DNA from: Gloeothece verrucosa PCC 7822
GTDB taxonomy: Bacteria > Cyanobacteriota > Cyanobacteriia > Cyanobacteriales > Microcystaceae
Direction of reading: 5' to 3'
DNA: 64,000 nucleotides
Assembly: GCF_000147335.1 (NCBI RefSeq)
Contig: NC_014534.1
Coordinates: 60,773-124,772 of the forward strand
Part shown: positions 36,933 to 46,095 of the stretch, piece by piece
Numbering within the stretch: position 1 is the first letter of the stretch
Layout of the letters: every line of letters begins with the position of its first letter
Program-made: the position numbers and the translations under genes
The notes under the pieces: model-generated
What the model was told of the DNA's origin: nothing
Seen by the model: the letters and a program-made list of their open reading frames with translations, nothing else
Database searches by the model: none

Positions 36933-37591
36933 AATGAAGACTCGGATTTAATTTGAAGACCTATTTCGCCCAGACGCACTAGGGAATCCCAAGACACATT
37001 ACTTTGTTTGGCGGCTCGCTCAAGGGGCATCTGACGGGCGAGTTCAAGACACGATTGAATCGATTGAATTTTCGGATCGTCTGGAGACGCTTGCCCAGTT
37101 TTCAAGATATGAACCAAGCCTTCTTGAACATCATCTAAAGTGGCAGTACCGAGTGCGGTTTGCAGAAACTGCTGCGCTGGAGAATAACTTGGCGCAACGA
37201 CTCGGATCACTCGTTCCGACGGGGCGACCACACGAACAAACTGAACCTGAAATTGGTAGAGGTTGCGGGTTCCATCGGGCGATTGCGTATTGATCAAGAC
37301 ATTGGGACCCGACGTAAAGGTTGCCCCCTGTACAATCAGAGGTTTAATCTCCCGCAAAATTAATGTCTGCGCCTGTCCGGGTTCCTTATCAGTGTTATAG
37401 ACCAAGCGGCTATCGTCGCTGATTATAAAATGGTCAATAACTTCACCGTTCTCAAAATTGATGGCTGTTGCTTGTCCTGGAGCGACCCTTATTGTCGTAG
37501 AACCCGATCGCAGTTGATTGGCAGGAACTTCAAAGGCCAACGCAGGTCTTGCAATCGCTAAAGCAATGACTAAAGAAAGTAATTTTAGCAT
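36929..37591 (-). CDS. virB9: VirB9/TrbG-like outer-membrane core protein
   Basis: A signal peptide (MLKLLSLVIALAIARPALA) precedes an N-terminal beta domain typical of VirB9/TrbG/TraK (PGQATAINFENGEVIDHFI, SRLVYNT). The last 80 residues are helical (FLQTALGTATLDDVQEGLVH) and do not resemble the usual VirB9 C-terminal domain, so the protein is divergent. The position between VirB10 and VirD4 homologues supports the call. The start overlaps the VirB10 stop by one base. Confidence 0.75.
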   Translation of the reverse strand: MLKLLSLVIALAIARPALAFEVPANQLRSGSTTIRVAPGQATAINFENGEVIDHFIISDDSRLVYNTDKEPGQAQTLILREIKPLIVQGATFTSGPNVLINTQSPDGTRNLYQFQVQFVRVVAPSERVIRVVAPSYSPAQQFLQTALGTATLDDVQEGLVHILKTGQASPDDPKIQSIQSCLELARQMPLERAAKQSNVSWDSLVRLGEIGLQIKSESSL

Positions 37592-39261
37592 TAATTGATC
37601 TCCAGTACAGCGTTTAAGAAAATACGGACTTCGGTTTTGGCACGAACGACAAAAACCGGCTTATTATTGACGTTAGTCGAGCTACTTTGTTGTAAGCGAT
37701 TTTCCCACCGGTCTTTGAGCGTTCCAAAAAACCCTTGGGCGAGCCCGGCGGGTACGTTATTGTCGCGGCTACTTGAAGAAGAGCTAGAACTAAAGCCGTA
37801 GCCAGACTGAACGATTTGAGTTTGGGTTTTGGGCTGATTGATAATTTCAAACCCTCGATCGGCAGCCCCTAAAATCCCCAAGATTAAATCCTGCCGTGCT
37901 ATTTCCCCGTTGCGAGGATCGACCACCTTAGCTTGCAGGGGTTGACCCGATTTGCTCAAAACCAGCAAGTAATTCGACGGAATCGGCTGAGTAACGGGTT
38001 TCCCATTTTTGATATAGGAAATACTGGTAACATTGGCACTCATTAACCCATTAGAAGCCACCCCCGTAACTTGGGCCGTCAAGATCGTTCCTTTTGCTAA
38101 AACGATCCTTCCATTATTTCCTGTCAGATTTTGAGTCAATTTAATCGTAAAAGGAACGTTACTACCTTCAAAAACCACAATCGGCATCTCCAACTGACCC
38201 ACTAATTGAGTGCCAACGGGGTAAACCGTAGGGGATGTATTAAAATTATTAAAATTGCTATCTTTTAGTGCCGCTTTAGGGGGAACTAGCTCGCCACTTC
38301 CCTCAGTACCGGCAGCAATTAGCTTAGAATTACTTTTAAGAGCAGTGGGACTTTTTTGGTGAGCGTAATATTGCCACGTAATTTCACCATTATCGGGTTC
38401 TCCTAGCCGGATAACAGGAATATCGTCCAATGTGGCTCCTAGAGATTCATCCGGTTGAGGAGATTGAGCCAGTATTTGATTTGACTGGTTCTGATTGTTC
38501 TCGGCAAAGCCGCTCCAACCCCTTTTGGAGAGAGTTTCTCGGCTGGCTGTGGGGTCTTCTGGTTTTTTTGAATTGTGCGGCGAGACGTTTTGTCGAACAG
38601 AGGAAGGCGGCGGATTATAGGTGAGCGGACGATAACTAGAAGATGGAGAAAAAACGGTCTCGCTAACTCGAGGCGGGGGAGTAGAAACCGTCCGAACCGA
38701 ACGATAAGTCGGCGGAGGAGGAGTCTCGCTAACTCGAGGAGGGGGAGGGGAAGTGGTACTAACGGGACGTTGAGAGCTATGGGCGGTGGATTTAGCTTTA
38801 ACAATGGTCGAAGGCTCCCCTGAAGCATCTTGAACCGGCACCGTCCCGCCGACTTTTTCTCCTAGGAGAATTAGTCTAGCCTGTCGTTGTTCGGCTTGTT
38901 GTTGGGCTTCGGCCACGGGGTCGACCTTCTCCTGTTGGGAAGAGGTCGATGCGGACTGATTCAACGGTTTACTACCATTAAATAACATCAAAATTAAAAT
39001 AATAAATCCGACCCCCAAACCCGATATAAGAGTTAGAATAACAATTCTCAACCAAGGATTTTTAGTAGAGCTAGAATCTTCTTCTATAGAAGATAAATCG
39101 AGTTCTTCGGGGTGGGAAGAAACAATAGATATTGGGTCTGATAGCTCATTTAAGATTTTTTCTTGTTCCAAGGGAGTTAAAGTGTTTTCTTCTGAATCGG
39201 GGGAAATATTGGCTTCTAAATCCTTCTCTTCTTCAATTTCAATACTTGAAAAATAACTCAT
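37591..39261 (-). CDS. virB10: VirB10/TrbI-like channel scaffold
   Basis: The ATG at 39261 is preceded by GAGGAG; the frame also opens with TTG at 39273. The order is a cytoplasmic acidic tail (about 70 residues), one membrane helix (RIVILTLISGLGVGFIILIL), a long Pro/Ser/Thr-rich periplasmic linker (about 110-250), then the TrbI/VirB10 beta-barrel domain (about 325-555; YPVGTQLVGQLEMPIVV, GRIVLAKGTILTAQV). It spans the inner and outer membranes in the T4SS core. Confidence 0.9.
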   Translation of the reverse strand: MSYFSSIEIEEEKDLEANISPDSEENTLTPLEQEKILNELSDPISIVSSHPEELDLSSIEEDSSSTKNPWLRIVILTLISGLGVGFIILILMLFNGSKPLNQSASTSSQQEKVDPVAEAQQQAEQRQARLILLGEKVGGTVPVQDASGEPSTIVKAKSTAHSSQRPVSTTSPPPPRVSETPPPPTYRSVRTVSTPPPRVSETVFSPSSSYRPLTYNPPPSSVRQNVSPHNSKKPEDPTASRETLSKRGWSGFAENNQNQSNQILAQSPQPDESLGATLDDIPVIRLGEPDNGEITWQYYAHQKSPTALKSNSKLIAAGTEGSGELVPPKAALKDSNFNNFNTSPTVYPVGTQLVGQLEMPIVVFEGSNVPFTIKLTQNLTGNNGRIVLAKGTILTAQVTGVASNGLMSANVTSISYIKNGKPVTQPIPSNYLLVLSKSGQPLQAKVVDPRNGEIARQDLILGILGAADRGFEIINQPKTQTQIVQSGYGFSSSSSSSSRDNNVPAGLAQGFFGTLKDRWENRLQQSSSTNVNNKPVFVVRAKTEVRIFLNAVLEIN

Positions 39262-39269
39262 AATGCTCC

Positions 39270-39995
39270 TCAATTATTAGGATTAAACTCTTTCGCATCA
39301 ACTAACAATAAGCCGCTTGCCCTCAGACTCATCAGTAAATGTCTTATAGGTGAAGGGTTTTTGTCTCCTGTTAGAGGGAAATAGGGATCGACGGCTTTCC
39401 AAACGAAGGTTTTGGTTAGTCGGGTATGTTCATCTAATTGACCGGGCTGTCTGACCGTAACCGTAGCGATTACATCAATTTCGTATAAGTTTTCACCGGT
39501 TTTTCTCGGTGATGACATCCACTCAATATAAATATCACTTTCAGCCTGGCCCGAGAATACACCTTGTGGAACTTTGTCGACGATTTTCTCGATCAAGGCA
39601 TTGGCGAGGTTGCCAGAGACTAAACCAGAAGCATAATAGACCGATGAGGGAATTTTATTCTTCTTACTCCCGGTTACGAACTCAAAACCGCTATCGGGTT
39701 CAGTTGAGCCGGGGAGTTTGTTGCTCCATTCCCACAGGAGAGTCAGAAATTGTTTGGTGGTATTTTGAATGACGGTTGCTTCTCTGTAGTTGGCATCCTG
39801 TTCGGCAATGATTGCCGCCGAACCATCCTGCAACTGCACGAAGGTAGTCTTTTTGCTATTGGCTGCTATTAGTGCCCAAACTAAACCCAAATTAACCAAA
39901 ACCGAGAGGCACAAAGCGATCGCCAAAAAAATAAAACTAGAGGCAGCCCGGTTTTCCTGTTGTTTAATTTCTTGAATTTGAATTTCTTGAATCAT
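39270..39995 (-). CDS. virB8: VirB8/TrbF-like inner-membrane protein
   Basis: The ATG at 39995 (GAGGTGG upstream) is the likely start. The frame extends to 40202, but that part would overlap the VirB6 gene. Topology is a short cytoplasmic tail, one membrane helix (FIFLAIALCLSVLVNLGLVW) and a periplasmic domain of about 190 residues with an NTF2-like pattern (YREATVIQNTTKQFLTLLW, NLYEIDVIATVTV). Position between VirB6 and VirB10 supports the assignment. Confidence 0.8.
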   Translation of the reverse strand: MIQEIQIQEIKQQENRAASSFIFLAIALCLSVLVNLGLVWALIAANSKKTTFVQLQDGSAAIIAEQDANYREATVIQNTTKQFLTLLWEWSNKLPGSTEPDSGFEFVTGSKKNKIPSSVYYASGLVSGNLANALIEKIVDKVPQGVFSGQAESDIYIEWMSSPRKTGENLYEIDVIATVTVRQPGQLDEHTRLTKTFVWKAVDPYFPLTGDKNPSPIRHLLMSLRASGLLLVDAKEFNPNN

Positions 39996-40002
39996 TGCCA
40001 CC

Positions 40003-41145
40003 TCACACGACAAAAATTCTGGCAACGGAAACGACGGTATTTGTTGCCGCCGACATAGCATCGCTGGCCGCCCGTGAAATGCCGTTGTACAGAGAAATTC
40101 CGCCGAATGTGGCGGCAGAAGCGGCGATAAGCGGGGAAACGATCGAGGCAAATAAAAGAAACCCGATATCGGACAATAGCTCAGGAATTCCACTATTGCC
40201 ATTAATGCTGGAGATAGAATAAATTGTGATCGCCATCAATCCAGTTAATATGGCATAGCCGAGATTGGTTCCGATAATAGCGAAAAACCCGGATAACCAA
40301 ACCCAGAAAAAATTTCCCGCCAGAGGGAACAGGGATAATCCCAAGGCAACTGGGGCTAGTAAACCTGTAAACAGCAAGGCCAGTTCTAGTCCGTTCGACA
40401 CCGCCCACTGTAAGGCGGTGAGAATGCCTTGAGCAATGCTAATAAACTGCGAAGAAAATAAATTAGTCATTATTTGATTCGGATTTAATCCTTCTTTAAT
40501 TCCATCGAGAATAGACGCACCTCCACTAACAACCGAACAAATAGTCATGTTACAAATTAAATTGGCTAAATTACCATTTAAAGTATTTTTGTTGCCATTG
40601 GCTAATTCTTCCAAAGCCGTTAATCGATCGGGGTCAGTAATGCACTTTTGCAATTCTTCTCCTTGATAAGATTTGCATTCTGCGAACAGTTCTTTGACTT
40701 TTGTATTGCTAAATTGACTATTCTGTATCGCTTCGATGGCTGTTTTAATATTTAATCCATTAATCTGAACATCATACAATTGTCCGATTTCATAATAAAC
40801 CACCGTTCGAGTCATTTTGACGGAGTAAGCCAGCAAATTTCCATTGCCCACAGTAAAAACTGCAACAAATAACACAGGCACAATAAACTCGATAATCTTG
40901 CTCCAATCGTACTCTCCATTTCCCCGCAACAAATCTTGCTTAAATTTAACAACCGAATAAACGATCCCAATGGCGGCTAATAACGTTCCTATCTGGATCA
41001 ACCCCTGCCATAAACCCGAATTAGTAGAAACCGCATCATTCCAAAGTGAGTCCCAAGATTGAGCGTTAGCCTTCATAACAGAATCTGAAACGTTTAGGAG
41101 TCCGGTTGACTGTTCATATCCGAATGTATTTGCCAATAGATACAT
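40003..41145 (-). CDS. virB6: VirB6/TrbL-like polytopic membrane protein
   Basis: The 380-residue protein has six or so membrane helices (for example LIQIGTLLAAIGIVYSVV, ELALLFTGLLAPVALGLSLF, GFLLFASIVSPLIAASAATF) around a periplasmic loop with several Cys residues (ECKSYQGEELQKC, LICNMTIC). This is the topology of VirB6/TrbL, a channel component of the inner membrane. It starts 11 bp after the VirB5-like gene with GAGGG upstream. Confidence 0.82.
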   Translation of the reverse strand: MYLLANTFGYEQSTGLLNVSDSVMKANAQSWDSLWNDAVSTNSGLWQGLIQIGTLLAAIGIVYSVVKFKQDLLRGNGEYDWSKIIEFIVPVLFVAVFTVGNGNLLAYSVKMTRTVVYYEIGQLYDVQINGLNIKTAIEAIQNSQFSNTKVKELFAECKSYQGEELQKCITDPDRLTALEELANGNKNTLNGNLANLICNMTICSVVSGGASILDGIKEGLNPNQIMTNLFSSQFISIAQGILTALQWAVSNGLELALLFTGLLAPVALGLSLFPLAGNFFWVWLSGFFAIIGTNLGYAILTGLMAITIYSISSINGNSGIPELLSDIGFLLFASIVSPLIAASAATFGGISLYNGISRAASDAMSAATNTVVSVARIFVV

Positions 41146-41156
41146 AAAAACCCTCG

Positions 41157-42203
41157 CTATTGTTGAGTTCCCGGAATCATCAAAATTCCCGATACCGAAC
41201 TGGCCGTATTTAACGCAGCCTGCTTTTCCCGATTTTCTCTCGTATTTTGTTCGGTTGACGACTTTAACTGTTGAGCTTGAGTGGTAGTTTGTAGAGCTTG
41301 AAGGATCTGCTCCTGCTTACTGGTTTGCAGCAATTGAGTCGCCACTTGCTGTTGAGCCACCATCTGTTTACTGTTCTCTCTATTTTGCTCGGTTTGCTTG
41401 GCCAATATTTGACCAATTTGATGGAATTGCTGAGATATTTGGCTATTTTGACCCGCTTCTAGGGCTATTTGCCCCGAAATATTTCTCAAGATCTGAAAAC
41501 TGGTATCAGTAAGCTGGCTTTGATCGGCCAATGCTATTGAATCCGTTGCCAAACCGTCAACCGAATTAGCCAGAAGCTCTATATTGGAGGAAACTTGATT
41601 GGATTCGTCGGCCAGGTTCCCAGATTGATTTGAAGCCGCATTACTACTGTTTTCATTATTAGAAGCTTTGATCAGTTCATCTAAAATCTTTTGCTGGCTG
41701 GTTTCGCTGACCCCAAGCTCCAGTCCACTATTACTCGCTATTTCGGAGATTCCGTTGCGAAAATAACTATTTTCCAGAGAATAAGGAGGAACGACTGTTT
41801 CTGTATAGTTACCATTTTCATCCACATTGTAAATTATATTGCCATCATAGACAATATCGTAGATGAGACTGTCTTGGGAATCATCTAAATTTTCAAGATT
41901 AGATGCAAAACTCCCATTTGTATTGTTATTAGAAAAAGTTGTTTGCTTCTGTGTTGACTCCAATAGGGTCAAAATTTGGCTTAAATAGGTACTGGGATTG
42001 GGAAGTCCCAAAACTCCACTGACAACAGAAATCCCCGTCGGCAGAGTCGCTTGGATCTGGGAAATAACAGAAGTATTATTCCCAAATAATATCGAAAAAG
42101 GATTAGTATCAGAAGAAGTGGAAGTGTTCGATGGCAGAGTGGCTGCCATGAGAGGAGAAGCGTCAAACAATAACAAAAGTAATAGAAGGAAAACACGATT
42201 CAT
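41157..42203 (-). CDS. VirB5/TrbJ-like secreted coiled-coil protein
   Basis: A signal peptide (residues 1-20, ending LMAA) is followed by a Ser/Asn/Gln-rich protein whose last 150 residues are Gln-rich helices (QISQQFHQIGQILAKQTEQN). This pattern and the place between VirB4 and VirB6 match VirB5/TrbJ minor pilus proteins. Sequence conservation in that family is low, so the call rests on context. The start sits directly after the VirB4 stop with GGGAGG upstream. Confidence 0.65.
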   Translation of the reverse strand: MNRVFLLLLLLLFDASPLMAATLPSNTSTSSDTNPFSILFGNNTSVISQIQATLPTGISVVSGVLGLPNPSTYLSQILTLLESTQKQTTFSNNNTNGSFASNLENLDDSQDSLIYDIVYDGNIIYNVDENGNYTETVVPPYSLENSYFRNGISEIASNSGLELGVSETSQQKILDELIKASNNENSSNAASNQSGNLADESNQVSSNIELLANSVDGLATDSIALADQSQLTDTSFQILRNISGQIALEAGQNSQISQQFHQIGQILAKQTEQNRENSKQMVAQQQVATQLLQTSKQEQILQALQTTTQAQQLKSSTEQNTRENREKQAALNTASSVSGILMIPGTQQ

Positions 42204-42204
42204 T

Positions 42205-45200
42205 TTAGGCAGCCTCCCTAAATTTTTCTTTTAAAGCTTTGGCAAAAAGGACTATCTCTTGGACAGTTGGAACATCTGAAATATATTTTTGCCTCAATTT
42301 TTTCTCATCTGGGCTATTGGCTAAAGCCGCTAATTCGACTAAAGAAATTGGATAATCGACTTGCCAATAATTCCCATCTTTTCGCAAGAGCCAATGGCTA
42401 ATGAATTCCTCAGAAGAAATTCCGAATCGGGAAGAGGCATTTGGGCTGATCAATCGTCGCGGAATCCCTAAATGTTGATGATAAACCTTAGCCGCTTCTT
42501 CATTAATTAGGCCAATCAAAGCAACATCTAAATTGGCCATAATTTGAGAAGCCGCAGGCGCTTCAATCACTGATTCTAAATCTTGACCGATCAAAAGTGT
42601 GCCCTGCCCAAACTTTCTCCCGACAGCCGACCTTTTGCCCACCATAACCGTAAAATTGCGAGAAGCGCGAAAGATGGTTGAACACTCATCCATCACAAAT
42701 AAGCTATGGGAATGAGACAAACCGAGATTTGTACAGGACATCTGAACAATGTTAGCGATGGCAAGAGCGTTTTGGTGGTCGCTTAACCCAGAGAGGCTAA
42801 AGAAAATCAAATCCGCGTCAGGATTGACCATTGAGGGTTGAGAGAGAACTCTACCGATATTCGGGTCGTTGATCTTCGCCTCCAGCATGAGACGAATCCG
42901 GTCTAACGTCTCCTTCTGTATCGCAGAGGCATTGAATAATTTTAGGCGTTCCACCGAACAAAACGGCAGAAAATCGGTCAAGGTGGGCTGACGTTCCCAG
43001 TCCGCCGAGCCAAAACCCGCCTCGAGTGCCCTCTGATATCGCTGTTGAATTTGAGCAAATGCAAAAAACGCATCTAGAGCTTTTTGCAGGAGGGCACGAA
43101 CATTCTGTTCCAAGGCTTCATCCTCAATCGTCCCCATAATTAACCCAACGAGAAACTCCTTAAGCTCAGATTTCCAGATCGGTAGGCGAATTGAGCGTAA
43201 TTGGGAAGATAACTTGCGTAGATCGGGAATCATTAGGGGATTGTAGGCTGTTTTGAGGATATCGATATAAGCCGCCCGTTTCCCGTACATCTGACAGACT
43301 AGCTCGAATGTCGACGACCCCCCCATGCTCAGATCCAAGCCGAGTACGGGACCGTGAGTAAGGGCATGACGGATCAATCCAAAAGACATTAGGGATTTCC
43401 CGCCCCCTTTTTTGGCAGAAACCAAGATATTATAAGGGTTATTGCCGATATTTAAATAAAGTGGCTTGGTCTGACATAAAAATTCGATCCCTCCTACCGG
43501 ATCTAGATCCAACGGACAACTCAGGGGCATTAAGCTCGGAGCTTCAGAAGAGGGAAAAACGAGTCTGGGGTCAAAGGTAAGTAGTCCCTCGCAGGTGCTG
43601 GTCAGTTGCCTAGCGACAGTAATAGGTAAACATTCCAGCCACCGATGCCAGCACACCTGATCTTCTTCGATCAGTTTCACCGTCCCGAAATGGTGTGAGA
43701 GATGCTGACAGGCCCGTTGAAGCTCTTGCGGTTGTTGACGGTAAATTAGGGCTGTAAAACCGATGCTCACCGGCTTACGCCCGTCGTAAATCAGTTTTTG
43801 GGCTTCCAGGGATTCTTGTTGCTGCATAGTAGCGGCAACATCGATCACGCGCCCCTGTTGTGCCGCGTGTTTGTTATTGGCGGACCCCCGTTTGGCCGTA
43901 TTATCGAGATCTTGCTCGATATGGCCTAAATTAGAGGGTTCTAACTCAACCCAAAACTCCACATCTCGAATTTCTGACGAATTCAACTTATTAAATAAAA
44001 ATCGCAGAGCCTCCCGATAGGTGCCATAGGATTTGGGCTTACCTTGTTGCTTCATGCCCCCATCGAGGCTCATGGCGGCGATGTACTGACCGTTACAAAA
44101 AACCCAATCGCGGCTCGTCACATCCGGAGTGGCTTTTTTCCCATTAGCTCCCATCAACAAAATGCTTAAAATATCCTTGCGGTAGTTTTGCTGCACTTCG
44201 GCTACCACTTGTCCCCGGCTATCTTGAGACACCTGAATTAACTGAGGGATAGCCGGAACACTAGAATTGGCCGGGTTGAACCGATACCATAACTCTCTCC
44301 AGATCGTTTCGGCAGAAAGAGGAGAAACGATGAGCTTCCCTTTCTGCCTGAGAATCATCTGCCAGGGCATGAATCCCTCGCTATGGAGGGATTGACCTAA
44401 TTTGGCATAAGTCAATTTTTGATGATAAACTTGGGTATTGAGCAAATATTGTGCAAATCCATTCCATATTTTCATTCCTTGCCCGATAAAATTTCCAAGC
44501 CAATCGTTCTTTCGTGCTAGGGCTTTTTCATAGCGCCAAGAACAGTAGATCCTCTGTTCCCAAATTTGTCGCAAGCCTTTTGCGGTCAACTCCCGGCTCC
44601 GTTGCTTTTCGGCACGGTGAAGAAAAGCGTTCAAAGTTAAGCCGCGTGCTTCACAATTTTGAATATCTCGCTCTAGCTGTTTTTCTCGGCTTAGTACGTC
44701 ACTCTTCTTACCGATATAAAACTTGATTCGCTCTGCGTCCACCAAATATTCACACAGATTGGATAGAGCTTCGTAAGAGGCGACCACATCTTCATCAAAA
44801 GGCTCGTGGTGAATGGGTTCGACTTCAAAAGGAATATTGGCTGACCACTTCCCCTTTTTATCGCACAGCAACAGGGCAGCAAACTTGTAGCCATCTAATT
44901 GAACTTCGATGATGCCATGCAAATCGCAGTCAGCCTGAAACGGTTTCAACGTCACTGTTTTGCCCGATTGATTCTTAACCTTGACCATTTTTCGATTAAG
45001 CTGAAGTTTTTGATGATGAAGAGTCGGCTCCCCCTCGGTGCTGATAAAATCACTAACCTTATTAGTATAGGTTTTACCAGGGAGAGGCACGAACCGGTTG
45101 ATAAAAAGCCAGGGACGAAAGCCACTCAGCCCCACCCAAACCCCCGAAAACCACACAAATAAAATAAATCCAAATTTTACGGGAATGCCCAACCCGGCGG

Positions 45201-45345
45201 AAAATACTATTGTGAGCGCACCGATATAGAGGATGGGTTGAACTTGATCTGGAGGGAGAAAAGGCAAGAGAAAAAAAGGAGGTTTGTTGCCAAATGCCGG
45301 TACGACCTGAATATAAGAGTCAGCCGTTTTTTGTTGCTTGTCCAT
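42205..45345 (-). CDS. virB4: VirB4-family T4SS ATPase
   Basis: The 1046-residue protein has a strong Shine-Dalgarno sequence (AAAGGAGG). N-terminal residues 30-80 contain two hydrophobic segments (LYIGALTIVFSAGLGIPV, FGFILFVWFSGVWVGL), which may represent a VirB3-like portion fused in front. The CagE/TrbE/VirB4 ATPase follows with Walker A SAKKGGGKSLMSFG near residue 645 and Walker B SLFVMDECSTIF near 890. It powers pilus biogenesis and substrate transport. It is longer than typical VirB4 (about 800 residues), consistent with the N-terminal addition. Confidence 0.93.
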   Translation of the reverse strand: MDKQQKTADSYIQVVPAFGNKPPFFLLPFLPPDQVQPILYIGALTIVFSAGLGIPVKFGFILFVWFSGVWVGLSGFRPWLFINRFVPLPGKTYTNKVSDFISTEGEPTLHHQKLQLNRKMVKVKNQSGKTVTLKPFQADCDLHGIIEVQLDGYKFAALLLCDKKGKWSANIPFEVEPIHHEPFDEDVVASYEALSNLCEYLVDAERIKFYIGKKSDVLSREKQLERDIQNCEARGLTLNAFLHRAEKQRSRELTAKGLRQIWEQRIYCSWRYEKALARKNDWLGNFIGQGMKIWNGFAQYLLNTQVYHQKLTYAKLGQSLHSEGFMPWQMILRQKGKLIVSPLSAETIWRELWYRFNPANSSVPAIPQLIQVSQDSRGQVVAEVQQNYRKDILSILLMGANGKKATPDVTSRDWVFCNGQYIAAMSLDGGMKQQGKPKSYGTYREALRFLFNKLNSSEIRDVEFWVELEPSNLGHIEQDLDNTAKRGSANNKHAAQQGRVIDVAATMQQQESLEAQKLIYDGRKPVSIGFTALIYRQQPQELQRACQHLSHHFGTVKLIEEDQVCWHRWLECLPITVARQLTSTCEGLLTFDPRLVFPSSEAPSLMPLSCPLDLDPVGGIEFLCQTKPLYLNIGNNPYNILVSAKKGGGKSLMSFGLIRHALTHGPVLGLDLSMGGSSTFELVCQMYGKRAAYIDILKTAYNPLMIPDLRKLSSQLRSIRLPIWKSELKEFLVGLIMGTIEDEALEQNVRALLQKALDAFFAFAQIQQRYQRALEAGFGSADWERQPTLTDFLPFCSVERLKLFNASAIQKETLDRIRLMLEAKINDPNIGRVLSQPSMVNPDADLIFFSLSGLSDHQNALAIANIVQMSCTNLGLSHSHSLFVMDECSTIFRASRNFTVMVGKRSAVGRKFGQGTLLIGQDLESVIEAPAASQIMANLDVALIGLINEEAAKVYHQHLGIPRRLISPNASSRFGISSEEFISHWLLRKDGNYWQVDYPISLVELAALANSPDEKKLRQKYISDVPTVQEIVLFAKALKEKFREAA

Positions 45346-45377
45346 CGTTTAATCCTCCTTTCAATCGTCGAAGCGCC

Positions 45378-46085
45378 CTAAGTAAGTAGCCACCGGCTGG
45401 CCGCCTCAACAATTAAAACTCCACCGACGACAATACCGATAAACATGACGGCAGGGCGAACATCCTGCTGCTGCTGCCCCTGGACGATCACCGCGACAAT
45501 TCCCCCGATCACCGCCAATGCTACGACAACGCGGATAATATCGAAAATTACCGTAACCATACCGGCTGAACTACAGGTAGTAGTTCCCGTAACCGTTGAT
45601 CCCCCACCTGTGGTTGCCCCAATACCGCTAGTGGTGCTAGTAGCCGCGCAAATAATATTCTGCATTTTTTCTTGTGCCGTTACCAAGAAAAAAGCGTCAG
45701 AAGGCCCGATAGTCAATAGAAGCCAGGATAGAGTCAGGGCTAATGTGAGGATATGCCAAATTTTAATGGTAATTCGGTAATTGGTATAGGGAACTTTAAT
45801 GTCAACCTGCCGGATCACCAATCCATCATTGGATATAAACGGAATGCCGATAAACGGATAAAGCAACCCAAAAATTACTCCGGCTAGCAAAAGCACATAG
45901 GGAACCGTATAAAGATAGTATCCGAGTGCCCCGAAACCCAACATCAGGCAAAACCAATCAAAAGGGCGAAGGTTGCCAAAAAATCGTTTTTGATTTAATG
46001 CTAAAGTCATTTTTTTCTCCTCAAATACACTTTCTTTGCTCTGAATATGACATATTAGATGCGTTTGCCCTGGTGCTAAAGTCAT
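45378..46085 (-). CDS. VirB2/TrbC-like pilin precursor with extra N-terminal membrane part
   Basis: Two in-frame starts 75 bp apart, at 46085 and 46010, each have GAGGAG and the same beginning (ATGACTTTAGCA), so both may be used. The N-terminal part has two membrane helices (CLMLGFGALGYYLYTVPYVL, then LLAGVIFGLLYPFIG), possibly a VirB3-like element. A signal-peptide-like helix (WHILTLALTLSWLLLTI) follows. The C-terminal 90 residues have the two-helix pattern of TrbC/VirB2 pilins (VTVIFDIIRVVVALAVIGGI, AVMFIGIVVGGVLIVEA). Gene order before VirB4 fits a pilin. Confidence 0.72.
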   Translation of the reverse strand: MTLAPGQTHLICHIQSKESVFEEKKMTLALNQKRFFGNLRPFDWFCLMLGFGALGYYLYTVPYVLLLAGVIFGLLYPFIGIPFISNDGLVIRQVDIKVPYTNYRITIKIWHILTLALTLSWLLLTIGPSDAFFLVTAQEKMQNIICAATSTTSGIGATTGGGSTVTGTTTCSSAGMVTVIFDIIRVVVALAVIGGIVAVIVQGQQQQDVRPAVMFIGIVVGGVLIVEAASRWLLT

Positions 46086-46095
46086 TTCAAACTCC

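Noticed and set aside
38439..38828. 129-codon minus-strand frame overlapping the VirB10 gene
   Set aside because: It is the alternate frame of the Pro/Ser-rich linker, with Leu/Arg/Pro-biased composition; not a gene.
39996..40202. N-terminal extension of the VirB8-like protein
   Set aside because: It would overlap the VirB6 gene by 200 bp; ATG 39995 has a good Shine-Dalgarno sequence and places the membrane helix correctly.
45445..45780. 111-codon plus-strand frame opposite the pilin-like gene
   Set aside because: Thr/Ile/Val-rich antisense shadow of two membrane helices.
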